From Rhodocyclaceae bacterium (GTDB taxonomy: Bacteria > Pseudomonadota > Gammaproteobacteria > Burkholderiales > Rhodocyclaceae): 25,044 bases of DNA. Below the pieces are notes generated by a model, which worked only from the letters and a program-made list of their open reading frames with translations, did not search any database and was not told the origin of the DNA. The DNA is taken from the NCBI GenBank assembly GCA_025361105.1, contig JANYAW010000036.1:1-25044 (forward strand), written 5' to 3'. The translations under genes and the position numbers were made by a program. Positions 1 to 9,237 of the stretch are shown one piece after another. The first letter of the stretch is position 1, and every line of letters begins with the position of its first letter.

Positions 1-1569
1 GACAAAGATCGATATTCCTACGAAGGGCTGTACAGCGATGACCGCGTGACGCGGCCGATGGTTAAGCAAGACGGGCGCTGGAACGAAGTTGATTGGAATG
101 TCGCGCTGGATTATGTGACGCATGCGCTGAAAGACATCGCCAAAACGCATGGCGGTTCGGCGATTGGCGGTTTGCTCAGCCCGCACGCGACGTTGGAAGA
201 ACTCTACCTTGGACAAAAACTGTTGCGTGGTTTGGGCAGTGAGAATATTGATTCTCGATTGCGGCAATGCGATTTTTCGGCAGACGGAAAACGTGCCGGT
301 ACGCCTTGGCTGGGAATGAAGATTGCGGAAATTTCGCAGCTTGATCGTGTCCTTGTAGTCGGTTCTTTCCTGCGCAAAGACCATCCGCTGATTGCCCAAC
401 GTTTGCGCCAGCACGCCAAGCGCGGTTGCCAACTCAGCGTGGTCCACAGCGCCGATGATGATTTGCTGCTCAAAGTATTTGCCAAGGCCATCGCGGTGCC
501 GTCACAGTTACCGTCGCTGCTCACGCAAATCGTCAAAGCCAGTGCTGAACTCAAGGGTGTGAGCGTGGCTGCAAGCGTCGCCTCGATGACTGTGTCCGAT
601 GACGCACGCAAGATTGCCGGCAGTTTGGTCTCGGGACGCAAGGTTGGAATCCTGCTTGGCAATTTTGCCCAGCAGCATGCTGCTGCGGCAACGCTGCATC
701 AATTGGCGCATCAACTCAGCGCAGTCCTCGGCGCATCGTTTGGCTTCATCGGCGAAGCAGCCAACAGCGTCGGTGCTTATGTCGCCAATGCAATTCCCGG
801 CGCGGGCGGACTCAATGCCGCAACGATGTTGATGCAACCGCGCAAAGCCTACGTGGTGCTCGGTGCCGAGCCTGATTTGGATTGCGCCGATGGTAGCGCA
901 GCCGTTTCTGCGCTCATGCAGGCGGCCACCGTGGTGATGCTCACGCCATTCAAATCCGAAGCAATGCTGGCCTACGCGGATGTCATATTGCCGGTGTCGC
1001 CTTTCAGTGAAACCTCAGGCACTTTCGTAAATACCGAAGGCAGGGCGCAAAGTTTTCACGCGAGTACCAAACCTTTGGGCGACAGTCGTCCAGCCTGGAA
1101 AGTATTGCGGGTTTTGGGCAATTTGCTCGATGTGCCCGGGTTTGAATACACCAGCAGCGAAGCCGTGCGTACTGAAGTAATAGGTCCAAATACCGAATTC
1201 GTTAGCGGTCTGGGCAATGAAATTGACGGCGTTGAAATCGCCATCGCGGACAGTAGCGGAACTGTGCTGGAACGTGTGGCAGATGTGCCGATACATTTTG
1301 CTGATACTTTGGTGCGACGTGCGGCCTCGTTGCAACAAACCCAAGATGCATTTGCGCCCGTCGTGCGAATCAATGTGGCGACCATGAGCCGACTTGGAAT
1401 TACCGATGGCGAAAAAGTGCGAGTTGGTGCAGGTGACACGCCGTCGATTGAGCTTACTGCGAGCCTTGATACCGGTTTGCCAGACAATGCGGTTCGCATC
1501 GCTACGGCACACACAATGACCCAAGCACTTGGTGCAATGACCGCCACAGTAACGGTGGAAAAAGCATGA
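1..1569 (+). CDS. nuoG: NADH-quinone oxidoreductase subunit G (NuoG), 3' part
   Basis: C-terminal 522 residues of the largest peripheral-arm subunit of complex I, the iron-sulfur protein that passes electrons from NADH towards quinone. The reading frame is open from base 1 and begins DKDRYSYEGLYSDDRVTRPM, which matches the start of the molybdopterin-oxidoreductase-like domain just after the N-terminal Fe-S region. The 2Fe-2S and 4Fe-4S binding region therefore lies upstream of the window. The remainder is the large catalytically inactive molybdopterin-type domain (for example VVMLTPFKSEAMLAYADVIL and the SETSGTFVNTEGRAQ stretch) followed by a small C-terminal beta domain. The stop codon overlaps the nuoH start as ATGA, so the two are probably translationally coupled. 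A GTG at 46 is only an internal codon, since the conserved sequence continues upstream of it. Confidence 0.96.
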   Translation, partial: DKDRYSYEGLYSDDRVTRPMVKQDGRWNEVDWNVALDYVTHALKDIAKTHGGSAIGGLLSPHATLEELYLGQKLLRGLGSENIDSRLRQCDFSADGKRAGTPWLGMKIAEISQLDRVLVVGSFLRKDHPLIAQRLRQHAKRGCQLSVVHSADDDLLLKVFAKAIAVPSQLPSLLTQIVKASAELKGVSVAASVASMTVSDDARKIAGSLVSGRKVGILLGNFAQQHAAAATLHQLAHQLSAVLGASFGFIGEAANSVGAYVANAIPGAGGLNAATMLMQPRKAYVVLGAEPDLDCADGSAAVSALMQAATVVMLTPFKSEAMLAYADVILPVSPFSETSGTFVNTEGRAQSFHASTKPLGDSRPAWKVLRVLGNLLDVPGFEYTSSEAVRTEVIGPNTEFVSGLGNEIDGVEIAIADSSGTVLERVADVPIHFADTLVRRAASLQQTQDAFAPVVRINVATMSRLGITDGEKVRVGAGDTPSIELTASLDTGLPDNAVRIATAHTMTQALGAMTATVTVEKA

Positions 1570-2630
1570 TGGACGCGGTGTTAGCGATGATCTTGCCAGC
1601 CGCCCAAGCACTGCTCGGGCCATTGTTCCCGCTGGTTTGGGCGCTAGTGAAAATTGTTCTGATTATTGCGCCCTTGATGCTTTGTGTGGCTTACCTCACA
1701 TTTTGGGAACGCAAAGTAATTGGCTGGATGCAAGTCCGTATCGGCCCGAATCGTGTGGGGCCGTGGGGGCTATTACAGCCGATTGCGGATGGCATCAAAC
1801 TTTTCCTGAAAGAGATTATTTTCCCGACGGTAGCTGACAAACCGTTGTTCGTAATTGCACCGATTCTGGCGCTGGCACCGGCACTTGCGGCATGGGCGGT
1901 GGTGCCGTTTAGCCAAGGTTGGGTGTTGGCAGATATTGATGCCGGAGTTCTGTATTTAGTGGCCATTACTTCGATGGGTGTTTATGGCATCATAATCGCC
2001 GGTTGGGCATCGAATTCCAAATACGCGTTTTTGGGCAGCATGCGCGCGGCGGCACAAATGGTGTCTTACGAAGTGTCGATGGGCTTAGCACTCATCACGG
2101 TACTGATGGTTTCCGGCAGTTTGAATTTGACCACCATCGTCAACGGTCAAGCCAAAGGCTTGTTCGCTGATTTCGGAGTCGGCTTCCTTTCGTGGAATTG
2201 GCTGCCACTGTTGCCGATGTTCGGTGTGTATTTGATTTCCGGTATTGCTGAAACCAATCGCGCGCCGTTTGACGTGGTGGAAGGTGAGTCCGAGATTGTG
2301 GCCGGGCACATGGTTGAATATTCCGGCATGGCGTTCGCACTGTTCTTCCTTGGCGAATACGCGGGGATGATTTTGGTGTCGACCATGACATCGATTTTCT
2401 TTCTCGGCGGTTGGTTATCACCAGTCGGCTTTTTGCCAGACGGTTTCTACTGGTTGGCGATCAAAATCGCCACTGTGCTGTTCCTGTTCCTTTGGATACG
2501 CGCAACCTTTCCAAGGTTTCGTTACGATCAAATTATGCGTTTGGGCTGGAAGGTTTTTGTGCCGATCACGTTGGCGTGGATATTGGTTATCGGTGTGTGG
2601 ATGATGTCCCCTTTGACTATTTGGAAATGA
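1566..2630 (+). CDS. nuoH: NADH-quinone oxidoreductase subunit H (NuoH)
   Basis: Membrane subunit of complex I that, with NuoB and NuoD, forms the quinone-binding chamber at the joint between the peripheral and membrane arms. The 354-residue protein has the usual family length and about eight hydrophobic helices. Signature stretches are WERK (residues 47-50), RIGPNRVGP (58-66) and the acidic loop ETNRAPFDVVEGESE (229-243), whose glutamates line the E-channel coupling quinone chemistry to proton pumping. The start is the first of two consecutive ATG codons and overlaps the nuoG stop by four bases; starting at the second would change only one residue. The nuoI start follows nine bases after the stop, with a GAGGA-type ribosome site at the junction. 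Confidence 0.98.
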   Translation: MMDAVLAMILPAAQALLGPLFPLVWALVKIVLIIAPLMLCVAYLTFWERKVIGWMQVRIGPNRVGPWGLLQPIADGIKLFLKEIIFPTVADKPLFVIAPILALAPALAAWAVVPFSQGWVLADIDAGVLYLVAITSMGVYGIIIAGWASNSKYAFLGSMRAAAQMVSYEVSMGLALITVLMVSGSLNLTTIVNGQAKGLFADFGVGFLSWNWLPLLPMFGVYLISGIAETNRAPFDVVEGESEIVAGHMVEYSGMAFALFFLGEYAGMILVSTMTSIFFLGGWLSPVGFLPDGFYWLAIKIATVLFLFLWIRATFPRFRYDQIMRLGWKVFVPITLAWILVIGVWMMSPLTIWK

Positions 2631-2639
2631 GGACGAGCC

Positions 2640-3125
2640 ATGGGCGCTAAAGATTTCATCGGCAGTCTTTTCCTCAAGGAGCTATTCAAAGGTTTGGCTT
2701 TGACCGGACGCTATATGTTCGCGCGGAAAATCACTATCCAGTATCCGGATGAGATGACGCCGCAAAGCGACCGCTTCCGCGGCCTGCATGCCTTGCGTCG
2801 GTATCCGAATGGTGAAGAGCGATGCATTGCTTGCAAACTTTGTGAAGCGGTTTGCCCGGCGCTCGCCATCACCATTGAATCGGAACAACGTGATGATGGC
2901 AGTCGCCGCACCACACGCTATGACATTGATTTGAACAAATGCATTTTCTGCGGGTTCTGCGAAGAAGCTTGCCCAGTTGATGCCATCGTTGAAACACGAA
3001 TTTTTGAGTACCACGGCGAGCAGCGTGGCGATCTTTATTACACCAAGCAAATGTTGCTCGCCAATGGTGATCGCTACGAAGCGCAGATCGCCGCAGATCG
3101 CGCTGCTGATGCGCCGTTTCGATAG
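2640..3125 (+). CDS. nuoI: NADH-quinone oxidoreductase subunit I (NuoI), 8Fe ferredoxin-type
   Basis: Peripheral-arm subunit carrying two 4Fe-4S clusters (N6a and N6b in the family), which hand electrons on to the N2 cluster in NuoB. Two cysteine motifs are visible: C62-x2-C65-x2-C68-x3-C72-P and C101-x2-C104-x2-C107-x3-C111-P. All eight ligands are present. The 161-residue length is normal for proteobacterial NuoI. An amphipathic N-terminus (IGSLFLKELFKGLALTGRYM) agrees with its docking onto the membrane arm. The start follows a GAGGACGA ribosome site overlapping the nuoH stop. The gene lies between nuoH and nuoJ, as is standard. Confidence 0.98.
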   Translation: MGAKDFIGSLFLKELFKGLALTGRYMFARKITIQYPDEMTPQSDRFRGLHALRRYPNGEERCIACKLCEAVCPALAITIESEQRDDGSRRTTRYDIDLNKCIFCGFCEEACPVDAIVETRIFEYHGEQRGDLYYTKQMLLANGDRYEAQIAADRAADAPFR

Positions 3126-3149
3126 ACACGATAGCTAACCAACACAGAT

Positions 3150-3794
3150 ATGGAATTCAAAGCCGTCATTTTTTATGTTTTCGCTACCGTGCTAATCGGC
3201 GCTGCGTTGCGGGTGATTACCGCACGCAATCCGGTGCATGCCGTGCTGTTTTTGGTATTGGCGTTTTTTAATGCGGCGGGAATCTGGATGCTGTTGCAAG
3301 CGGAATTTTTGGCCATTGCACTGGTGATGGTTTATGTCGGCGCAGTGATGGTGTTGTTCCTGTTCGTGGTGATGATGCTCGACGTCAATCTTGAACGTCT
3401 GCGCCAAGGATTCTGGAGCTACTTGCCGCTGGGTGGAATGTTAGGACTGCTGATGGCAGGCGAAATGGCTTTGGTGTTGGGTGGATCTTATTTTGGTGTG
3501 GAGAACTTCCCCGGGCAGGATGTTGCAGCGGAGGCTAGCAATACCAAAGATTTGGCGCGCCTGTTATTTACCAAATACGCATGGCCGTTTGAGATTGCCT
3601 CGGTCATTTTGCTGGTCGGAATTATCGGTGCGGTGATGTTGACTTTGCGTAAACGCGGCGACACTAAGGCAGTCAATCCGCTCGATCAAATCAAAGTCAA
3701 ACGGAATGATCGAGTGCGGATGGTAAGCATGCATTCTGAGTCGGATGCACCAGCAGCACCGCAAACTGATCTCACTGCGCCGAAAGGAGAATGA
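3150..3794 (+). CDS. nuoJ: NADH-quinone oxidoreductase subunit J (NuoJ)
   Basis: Membrane-arm subunit of complex I with five predicted helices. The third, around FLAIALVMVYVGAVMVLFLF, is the conserved helix that in known structures changes shape near a pi-bulge and links the E-channel to the antiporter-like subunits. The protein is 214 residues, ending in a polar tail (residues 170-214) rich in Asp, Lys, Pro and Ala. A 24-base gap separates it from nuoI and only four bases separate its stop from the nuoK start. An AAAGGAGA ribosome site for nuoK lies inside the last nuoJ codons, which suggests tight coupling. Confidence 0.97.
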   Translation: MEFKAVIFYVFATVLIGAALRVITARNPVHAVLFLVLAFFNAAGIWMLLQAEFLAIALVMVYVGAVMVLFLFVVMMLDVNLERLRQGFWSYLPLGGMLGLLMAGEMALVLGGSYFGVENFPGQDVAAEASNTKDLARLLFTKYAWPFEIASVILLVGIIGAVMLTLRKRGDTKAVNPLDQIKVKRNDRVRMVSMHSESDAPAAPQTDLTAPKGE

Positions 3795-3798
3795 GCTA

Positions 3799-4104
3799 AT
3801 GCTGTCGCTTTCGCACTACCTTATTCTCGCGGCCATGCTGTTCTCGATTGCGGTGGTTGGGATATTTCTCAATCGTAAAAACCTCATTGTGCTGATGATG
3901 GCTATCGAACTCATGCTGCTCGCCGTCAATTTGAATTTCATTGCTTTTTCGCACTATCTCAACGACCTTGACGGGCAGATATTCGTGTTTTTCATTTTGG
4001 TTGTCGCCGCCGCCGAGGCCGGTATTGGTCTCGCCATCTTGGTGGTGTTGTTCCGCAATCTTTCTTCCATCCATGTCGACGATCTCGACAGCCTTAAGGG
4101 ATAA
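3799..4104 (+). CDS. nuoK: NADH-quinone oxidoreductase subunit K (NuoK)
   Basis: Small three-helix membrane subunit of complex I, homologous to MrpC of Na+/H+ antiporters. The 101-residue length is exactly typical. Two intramembrane glutamates expected for proton transfer are present, E37 in MMAIELMLLAVN and E73 in VAAAEAGIGLAI. I chose the ATG at 3799 because it gives the family's N-terminus (MLSLSHYLILAAMLF) and lies eight bases after a clear AAAGGAGA site at 3783-3790. The open frame extends upstream to 3745, but that extension lies inside nuoJ and is polar, unlike NuoK proteins. Confidence 0.97.
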   Translation: MLSLSHYLILAAMLFSIAVVGIFLNRKNLIVLMMAIELMLLAVNLNFIAFSHYLNDLDGQIFVFFILVVAAAEAGIGLAILVVLFRNLSSIHVDDLDSLKG

Positions 4105-4116
4105 GGGTCGCACGCG

Positions 4117-6117
4117 ATGGAAATGACTTCACTTTATTTGTTGGTGCCACTAGCCCCGTTGGGCGGCGCTATTCTTGCGGGCTTGTTCGGCAAGCAGATT
4201 GGCCGCACCGGTGCTCATGTGGTCACCGTGCTTGGTGTGACAATCGCTTTTATTGCTTCAGCGATGATTTATTTCGACGTGCAATCAGGTCATCTTTACA
4301 ACGGCTCGGTCTATACGTGGATGCAATCGGGCGGCCTGAAGTTTGAGATTGGTTTCCTGATTGATCCACTCACGGTGATGATGATGTTGGTGGTGACTTT
4401 TGTGTCATTGATGGTGCATATATTCACCATCGGTTATATGGCCGACGATCCCGGCTACCAGCGCTTTTTCAGCTACATCGCGCTGTTCACGTTTTCGATG
4501 TTGATGCTGGTGATGAGCAACAATTTTGTCCAACTATTTTTTGGTTGGGAAGCGGTTGGGTTGGTGTCCTACTTGCTAATTGGTTTTTGGTACAAACGGC
4601 CGACCGCAATCTTCGCCAACCTCAAAGCCTTCTTGGTCAACCGCGTTGGTGACTTTGGTTTCCTGCTCGGTATCGGCTTAATCGCCGCCTATGCAGGTAG
4701 CCTCGACTATAAAGAAGTATTTGCGATACGCCTTGATTTGGCGACGATGACAGAGGTCGCCACCGGCTGGCCGTTAATCACCGCGATTTGTATTTGCTTG
4801 TTTATCGGCGCGATGGGTAAATCAGCACAAGTGCCATTGCATGTTTGGCTACCCGATTCCATGGAAGGCCCGACCCCGATTTCGGCGCTGATTCACGCCG
4901 CGACAATGGTGACCGCCGGCATCTTTATGGTTACTCGCATGTCGCCTCTGTTTGAGCTTTCCGATACGGCCCTGTCTTTCGTGTTGATTGTCGGCGCGGT
5001 AACGGCGCTGTTCATGGGTTTCCTCGGTATCATCCAAAACGACATCAAACGGGTGGTGGCCTACTCAACCTTGTCGCAGTTAGGTTATATGACCGTGGCT
5101 TTGGGTGTATCAGCTTATTCGGTGGCGGTGTTTCATTTGATGACCCACGCGTTTTTCAAAGCGCTGCTGTTCCTTGGCGCTGGCTCGGTGATTATGGGGT
5201 GTCACCACAATCAAGATATCCGCTACATGGGTGGATTGCGCAAGTACATGCCGATTACTTGGATTACTTCTTTGCTCGGTTCGCTGGCGCTAATTGGCTT
5301 CCCGTTTTTCTCTGGTTTTTATTCCAAAGACTCCATCATTGAGGCAGTTCATGCGTCGCATTTGGCGGGTTCAAGCTTTGCGTATTTTGCCGTGATGTTT
5401 GGCATATTTGTCACCGCGTTCTATTCCTTCCGCATGTATTTTTTGGTCTTCCATGGTGACGAACGTTATGATCAATTGCCGCATGACGATCACCATGCGG
5501 CACACGACGACCATGGGCATCACGCCGACAAACCACATGAGTCGCCGTGGGTGGTCACGCTGCCTTTGGTAATGCTGGCGATACCTTCGGTGATCATCGG
5601 CTTTTTCACTATTTCGCCGATGCTGTTTGATGAATGGTTTGGCACATCCATCTTCATCGATGCCGCCAAACATCCAGCGATGGAAGAGCTTGCTCAGGAG
5701 TTCCATGGATCGTTTGCGATGGCCTTGCACGGGATTGTCTCGTTGCCCTTCGTGCTGGCCATGAGCGGCGTAGCCTTGTCATGGTTTTTCTATCTCAAGC
5801 GCCCTGATATTCCCGCAGCGATCAAGCAACGCTTCATGCCGATCTATACCTTGCTCGACAACAAATACTACTTTGATAAATTCAACGATGTTGTTTTCGC
5901 TGGCGGTGCACGATTGATAGGCAAAGGGCTTTGGAAAGGCGGCGACCAAGTGTTGATTGATGGTGTGATGGTCAATGGTTCCGCCCGCGTCGTTGGCTGG
6001 TTCGCTGCGCTGGTGCGCTTGTTCCAGACGGGGCACATTTATCAATACGCCTTCTCAATGATTATTGGCGTGTTTTCTTTGCTGACGCTTGCAATGCTGT
6101 GGTCTAACCGTTTTTGA
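4117..6117 (+). CDS. nuoL: NADH-quinone oxidoreductase subunit L (NuoL), antiporter-like proton pump
   Basis: Distal antiporter-like subunit of complex I, which pumps protons and carries the long lateral helix at its C-terminus. The 666-residue length fits. The conserved helix-5 glutamate is E145 (FFGWEAVGLVSYLLIGFWY) and the helix-7 lysine is K235 (GAMGKSAQVPLHVWLPDSMEGPTP). The C-terminal part (residues about 560-666) contains the amphipathic segment and final anchor helix. A histidine- and aspartate-rich loop lies at residues 456-474 with eight histidines. Twelve bases separate the start from nuoK, and 15 bases separate the stop from nuoM. Confidence 0.98.
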   Translation: MEMTSLYLLVPLAPLGGAILAGLFGKQIGRTGAHVVTVLGVTIAFIASAMIYFDVQSGHLYNGSVYTWMQSGGLKFEIGFLIDPLTVMMMLVVTFVSLMVHIFTIGYMADDPGYQRFFSYIALFTFSMLMLVMSNNFVQLFFGWEAVGLVSYLLIGFWYKRPTAIFANLKAFLVNRVGDFGFLLGIGLIAAYAGSLDYKEVFAIRLDLATMTEVATGWPLITAICICLFIGAMGKSAQVPLHVWLPDSMEGPTPISALIHAATMVTAGIFMVTRMSPLFELSDTALSFVLIVGAVTALFMGFLGIIQNDIKRVVAYSTLSQLGYMTVALGVSAYSVAVFHLMTHAFFKALLFLGAGSVIMGCHHNQDIRYMGGLRKYMPITWITSLLGSLALIGFPFFSGFYSKDSIIEAVHASHLAGSSFAYFAVMFGIFVTAFYSFRMYFLVFHGDERYDQLPHDDHHAAHDDHGHHADKPHESPWVVTLPLVMLAIPSVIIGFFTISPMLFDEWFGTSIFIDAAKHPAMEELAQEFHGSFAMALHGIVSLPFVLAMSGVALSWFFYLKRPDIPAAIKQRFMPIYTLLDNKYYFDKFNDVVFAGGARLIGKGLWKGGDQVLIDGVMVNGSARVVGWFAALVRLFQTGHIYQYAFSMIIGVFSLLTLAMLWSNRF

Positions 6118-6132
6118 ACCAACACTAATTTA

Positions 6133-7620
6133 ATGAGCTCGTCACCTACTTCCCAACTTCTTAGCCTCGCGATTTGGCTGCCGATTCTCGGTGCCGTTGC
6201 AGTGCTCTGGCTAGGCTCGCAGCGCCGCGTCGTGATGCGTTGGGCGGCGCTCGCAGTGGCAATCGCCGGATTCGTCGTCACGCTGCCGTTATTCATTGGC
6301 TTCGACAACCACGAAGTCGCGATGCAGTTTGTCGAACATGCACCATGGATTTCACGCTTCAATATTTTCTATCACCTCGGCGTTGATGGAATTTCGATGC
6401 CGTTAATTTTGCTGAATAGTTTCATCACGGTACTTGTCATTCTCGCCGGATGGGATGTGATTGAACAAAAGCAAGCGCAATACATGGGCGCATTTTTGAT
6501 TATGTCCGGCCTGATGAATGGAATTTTCAGCGCGCTTGATGGTGTGTTGTTTTATGTATTTTTTGAAGCATCGCTGATTCCGATGTATCTCATCATCGGT
6601 GTGTGGGGCGGGCCAAATCGCGTTTATGCGGCGCTCAAGTTTTTCCTTTACACCTTGCTGGGTTCCCTGCTGATGTTGGTTGCGCTGATTTGGTTATTTC
6701 TTGAATCGGGCGGCAGCTTCAATATTCTCGACTGGCACCAATTGCCTTTGGGCATGCCAGCGCAAGGCTTAATTTTCATCGCCTTCTTGCTTTCGTTTGC
6801 GGTCAAAGTGCCGATGTGGCCGGTGCATACGTGGTTGCCTGATGCGCACGTTGAAGCGCCCACAGGTGGTTCGGTAGTTTTGGCTGCCATCGCACTCAAG
6901 CTCGGCGCGTACGGATTCCTGCGGTTTTCCTTGCCCATCGTGCCCGATGCCAGTCACGCGATGGCACCATTCATGATTACCTTGTCGCTAATCGCAGTCA
7001 TTTATATTGGCTTTGTGGCGCTCGCGCAAAGCGACATGAAAAAGCTGGTGGCGTATTCGTCGATATCTCATATGGGTTTCGTTACTCTTGGATTTTTCAT
7101 GTTCAACACGCTGGGTATTGAGGGCGCGTTGATGCAAATGATCTCGCACGGCTTTGTTTCCGGCGCAATGTTTTTGTGTATCGGTGTGATGTATGACCGC
7201 GTGCATTCACGACAAATCGCAGACTATGGCGGCGTAGTGAACAGCATGCCCAAGTTCGCCGCGTTCTTCTTGCTGTTCTCGATGGCCAATGCCGGTCTGC
7301 CCGCCACCTCGGGATTCGTTGGTGAGTTCATGGTGATATTGGGCGCCGTCAAGTTTAATTTCTGGGTTGGCTTTGCTGCCGCAACGACGCTGATCATGGG
7401 TGCGGCCTATACCTTGTGGATGTACAAGCGTGTCGCCTTTGGCGAGATTGGCAACCATCACGTCGCCGAAATGCAAGACCTCAATTCGCGAGAGTTCCTG
7501 ATTCTTGGCATCCTCGCTGCGGCTGTTTTAGCCATGGGTATTTATCCATTTCCATTTACCGAAGTGATGCACACCTCAGTGGAAAATCTTCTCAACCACG
7601 TTGCGCAAACCAAGCTGTAG
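6133..7620 (+). CDS. nuoM: NADH-quinone oxidoreductase subunit M (NuoM), antiporter-like proton pump
   Basis: Second antiporter-like proton-pumping subunit of complex I, 495 residues and about 14 helices. The key charged residues are E145 in YVFFEASLIPMYLIIG and K225 in FAVKVPMWPVHTWLPDAHVEAPT, equivalent to the essential helix-5 Glu and helix-7 Lys of the family. SDMKKLVAYSSISHMGFV is the conserved helix-8 region shared with NuoL and NuoN. No strong ribosome site precedes the ATG, only AT-rich bases (AACACTAATTTA). The first codons give a normal family N-terminus, and no better start is seen. Confidence 0.98.
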   Translation: MSSSPTSQLLSLAIWLPILGAVAVLWLGSQRRVVMRWAALAVAIAGFVVTLPLFIGFDNHEVAMQFVEHAPWISRFNIFYHLGVDGISMPLILLNSFITVLVILAGWDVIEQKQAQYMGAFLIMSGLMNGIFSALDGVLFYVFFEASLIPMYLIIGVWGGPNRVYAALKFFLYTLLGSLLMLVALIWLFLESGGSFNILDWHQLPLGMPAQGLIFIAFLLSFAVKVPMWPVHTWLPDAHVEAPTGGSVVLAAIALKLGAYGFLRFSLPIVPDASHAMAPFMITLSLIAVIYIGFVALAQSDMKKLVAYSSISHMGFVTLGFFMFNTLGIEGALMQMISHGFVSGAMFLCIGVMYDRVHSRQIADYGGVVNSMPKFAAFFLLFSMANAGLPATSGFVGEFMVILGAVKFNFWVGFAAATTLIMGAAYTLWMYKRVAFGEIGNHHVAEMQDLNSREFLILGILAAAVLAMGIYPFPFTEVMHTSVENLLNHVAQTKL

Positions 7621-7667
7621 TCGACGAATCGCCTTGCATCCAAAATGTCCCGAACAAGAGAAACCTA

Positions 7668-9152
7668 ATGCTCAATAACTTCGTGATGCCCGATCTCTAC
7701 CCGGCGGCCCCGGAGTTATTCCTCGTCACGATGGCGATGGTGTTGATCTTTGTCGACCTCGCCGTTGGCGAGGCACGACGCTGGGTGGTGGGCGCGCTCA
7801 CCGTTGCCTCGCTGGTCGGCGCGGCGGTAATAACTGTATTGACTGCGGACGGTCAAACCACATTGACCTTCAGCAATTTGTTCGCCGACGACGCACTCGC
7901 CGATTTCTTAAAATTGTTGACCTACCTGTCGGTCATCATGGTGATTATTTATGGCCGCGGCTACTTGGCCGAGCGCGGTTTGGACAAAGGCGAGTACTAC
8001 CTGCTCGTGCTGTTCGCCACGCTGGGCATGATGGTCATGATCTCCGCCGCAAGCTTCGTGACGCTCTATCTGGGTCTGGAACTGCTCTCGCTTTCCTTGT
8101 ACGCATTGGTGGCCATTGATCGTGATTCAGTACGAGCGACCGAAGCAGCGATGAAATATTTTGTGCTAGGCTCAATGGCATCCGGCTTACTTTTGTATGG
8201 TATGTCGATGCTCTATGGCGCGACCGGAACGCTGGAAATCAGTGGTGTTGCGCAGGCAGTAAATCAAATGCAAGCGCCAAAAGCCATCATGGTGTTCGGC
8301 TTGGTGTTTACCGTGGCTGGTATCGCCTTCAAGCTTGGCCTGGCACCGTTCCACATGTGGATTCCCGATGTCTATCACGGCGCACCAACGCCGATTACCT
8401 TATTGATTGGCTCAGCGCCAAAATTTGCTGCATTTGCGATGACCATGCGGCTGCTGGTTTATGGCTTGCTCGGCTTGGCAATCGAATGGCAAAAAATGCT
8501 GCTGATCATGGCCATCGTCTCGATTGGATTGGGCAATCTCGCCGCCGTCGCACAAACTAATATCAAGCGGATGTTGGCTTACTCAGCCATTTCGCATATG
8601 GGATTTATGGTGCTCGGGCTTACCTCCGGTGTCCTTGGCTTGCCTGCCAATCCTTATGTCGCGGTCAGCGCTTATAGCTCTGCCTTGTACTACATGTTTG
8701 CGTACGTGCTGATGAGCATGGGTGCTTTTGGCATGATCTTGCTGCTCTCACGCAAGGATCACGAAGCCGAGAATTTGGATGACTTCAAAGGACTCAATCA
8801 GCGCAGTCCGTGGTTCGCTGCGGTGATGTTGATCCTGATGTTCTCGATGGCGGGCATTCCATTTTTCATCGGCTTCTTTGCCAAGTTCTCGGTCTTGCTT
8901 CCACTCATCTTTGCCGGTCATACGGCAATTGCGGTGACCGCGGTGATGTTCTCCTTAGTCGGCGCGTTTTACTATTTGCGTGTGGTCAAATTAATGTACT
9001 TTGATGCACCTGATGACAACTCGCCGCTGCGTCACAATATTGATATGCGGGTATTGCTGTCCATCAATGGCGTGGCCGTTGCATTGCTCGGAATATTTCC
9101 GGATCCTGTCATGCTGCTTTGTCACGATGTCATGTCGAGCTTGATTGGGTGA
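7668..9152 (+). CDS. nuoN: NADH-quinone oxidoreductase subunit N (NuoN), antiporter-like proton pump
   Basis: Third antiporter-like proton-pumping subunit and last gene of the nuo operon. With the start at 7668 the protein has 494 residues, normal for the family, beginning MLNNFVMPDLYPAAPELFLV. The helix-5 glutamate is E138 (YLGLELLSLSLYALV) and the helix-7 lysine is K222 (FKLGLAPFHMWIPDVYHGAPTPIT). The frame stays open upstream to 7416, but that part overlaps the end of nuoM and is not hydrophobic, so it is rejected. The 47-base gap from nuoM carries only a weak AAGAGAAA ribosome site. No terminator with a T-run follows, so transcription may continue into the NUDIX gene. Confidence 0.97.
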   Translation: MLNNFVMPDLYPAAPELFLVTMAMVLIFVDLAVGEARRWVVGALTVASLVGAAVITVLTADGQTTLTFSNLFADDALADFLKLLTYLSVIMVIIYGRGYLAERGLDKGEYYLLVLFATLGMMVMISAASFVTLYLGLELLSLSLYALVAIDRDSVRATEAAMKYFVLGSMASGLLLYGMSMLYGATGTLEISGVAQAVNQMQAPKAIMVFGLVFTVAGIAFKLGLAPFHMWIPDVYHGAPTPITLLIGSAPKFAAFAMTMRLLVYGLLGLAIEWQKMLLIMAIVSIGLGNLAAVAQTNIKRMLAYSAISHMGFMVLGLTSGVLGLPANPYVAVSAYSSALYYMFAYVLMSMGAFGMILLLSRKDHEAENLDDFKGLNQRSPWFAAVMLILMFSMAGIPFFIGFFAKFSVLLPLIFAGHTAIAVTAVMFSLVGAFYYLRVVKLMYFDAPDDNSPLRHNIDMRVLLSINGVAVALLGIFPDPVMLLCHDVMSSLIG

Positions 9153-9165
9153 GTTAGGCGTCATG

Positions 9166-9192
9166 CTTGCCAGTTGGTGCTGGTGACACGCC
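9166..9192 (+). repeat. Interspersed intergenic repeat, copy 1 of 4
   Basis: Lies between nuoN and the NUDIX gene. Its core CCAGTTGGTGCTGG can fold as a short hairpin (CCAG/CTGG), and it is followed by TGACACGCC. The same sequence, inverted, follows the NUDIX gene at 9851-9876, and two more copies lie near 17771 and 23616. Similarity to copy 4 continues about 14 bases further downstream (gccgtcgcatacct against gctgttgcgtattc), differing only by pyrimidine or purine exchanges. Confidence 0.75.
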
Positions 9193-9237
9193 GTCGCATA
9201 CCTTCCCCAAAAGCTAACCATCACGAACGCCCACACC

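Noticed and set aside
1015..1623. Antisense open frame (202 codons) opposite nuoG and the start of nuoH
   Set aside because: Shadow of two conserved genes; no recognisable domain, signal or promoter.
7416..7667. N-terminal extension of nuoN into nuoM
   Set aside because: It overlaps the end of nuoM in another frame and is not membrane-like; NuoN proteins start at the MLNNFVMPDLYPAAPELF position.
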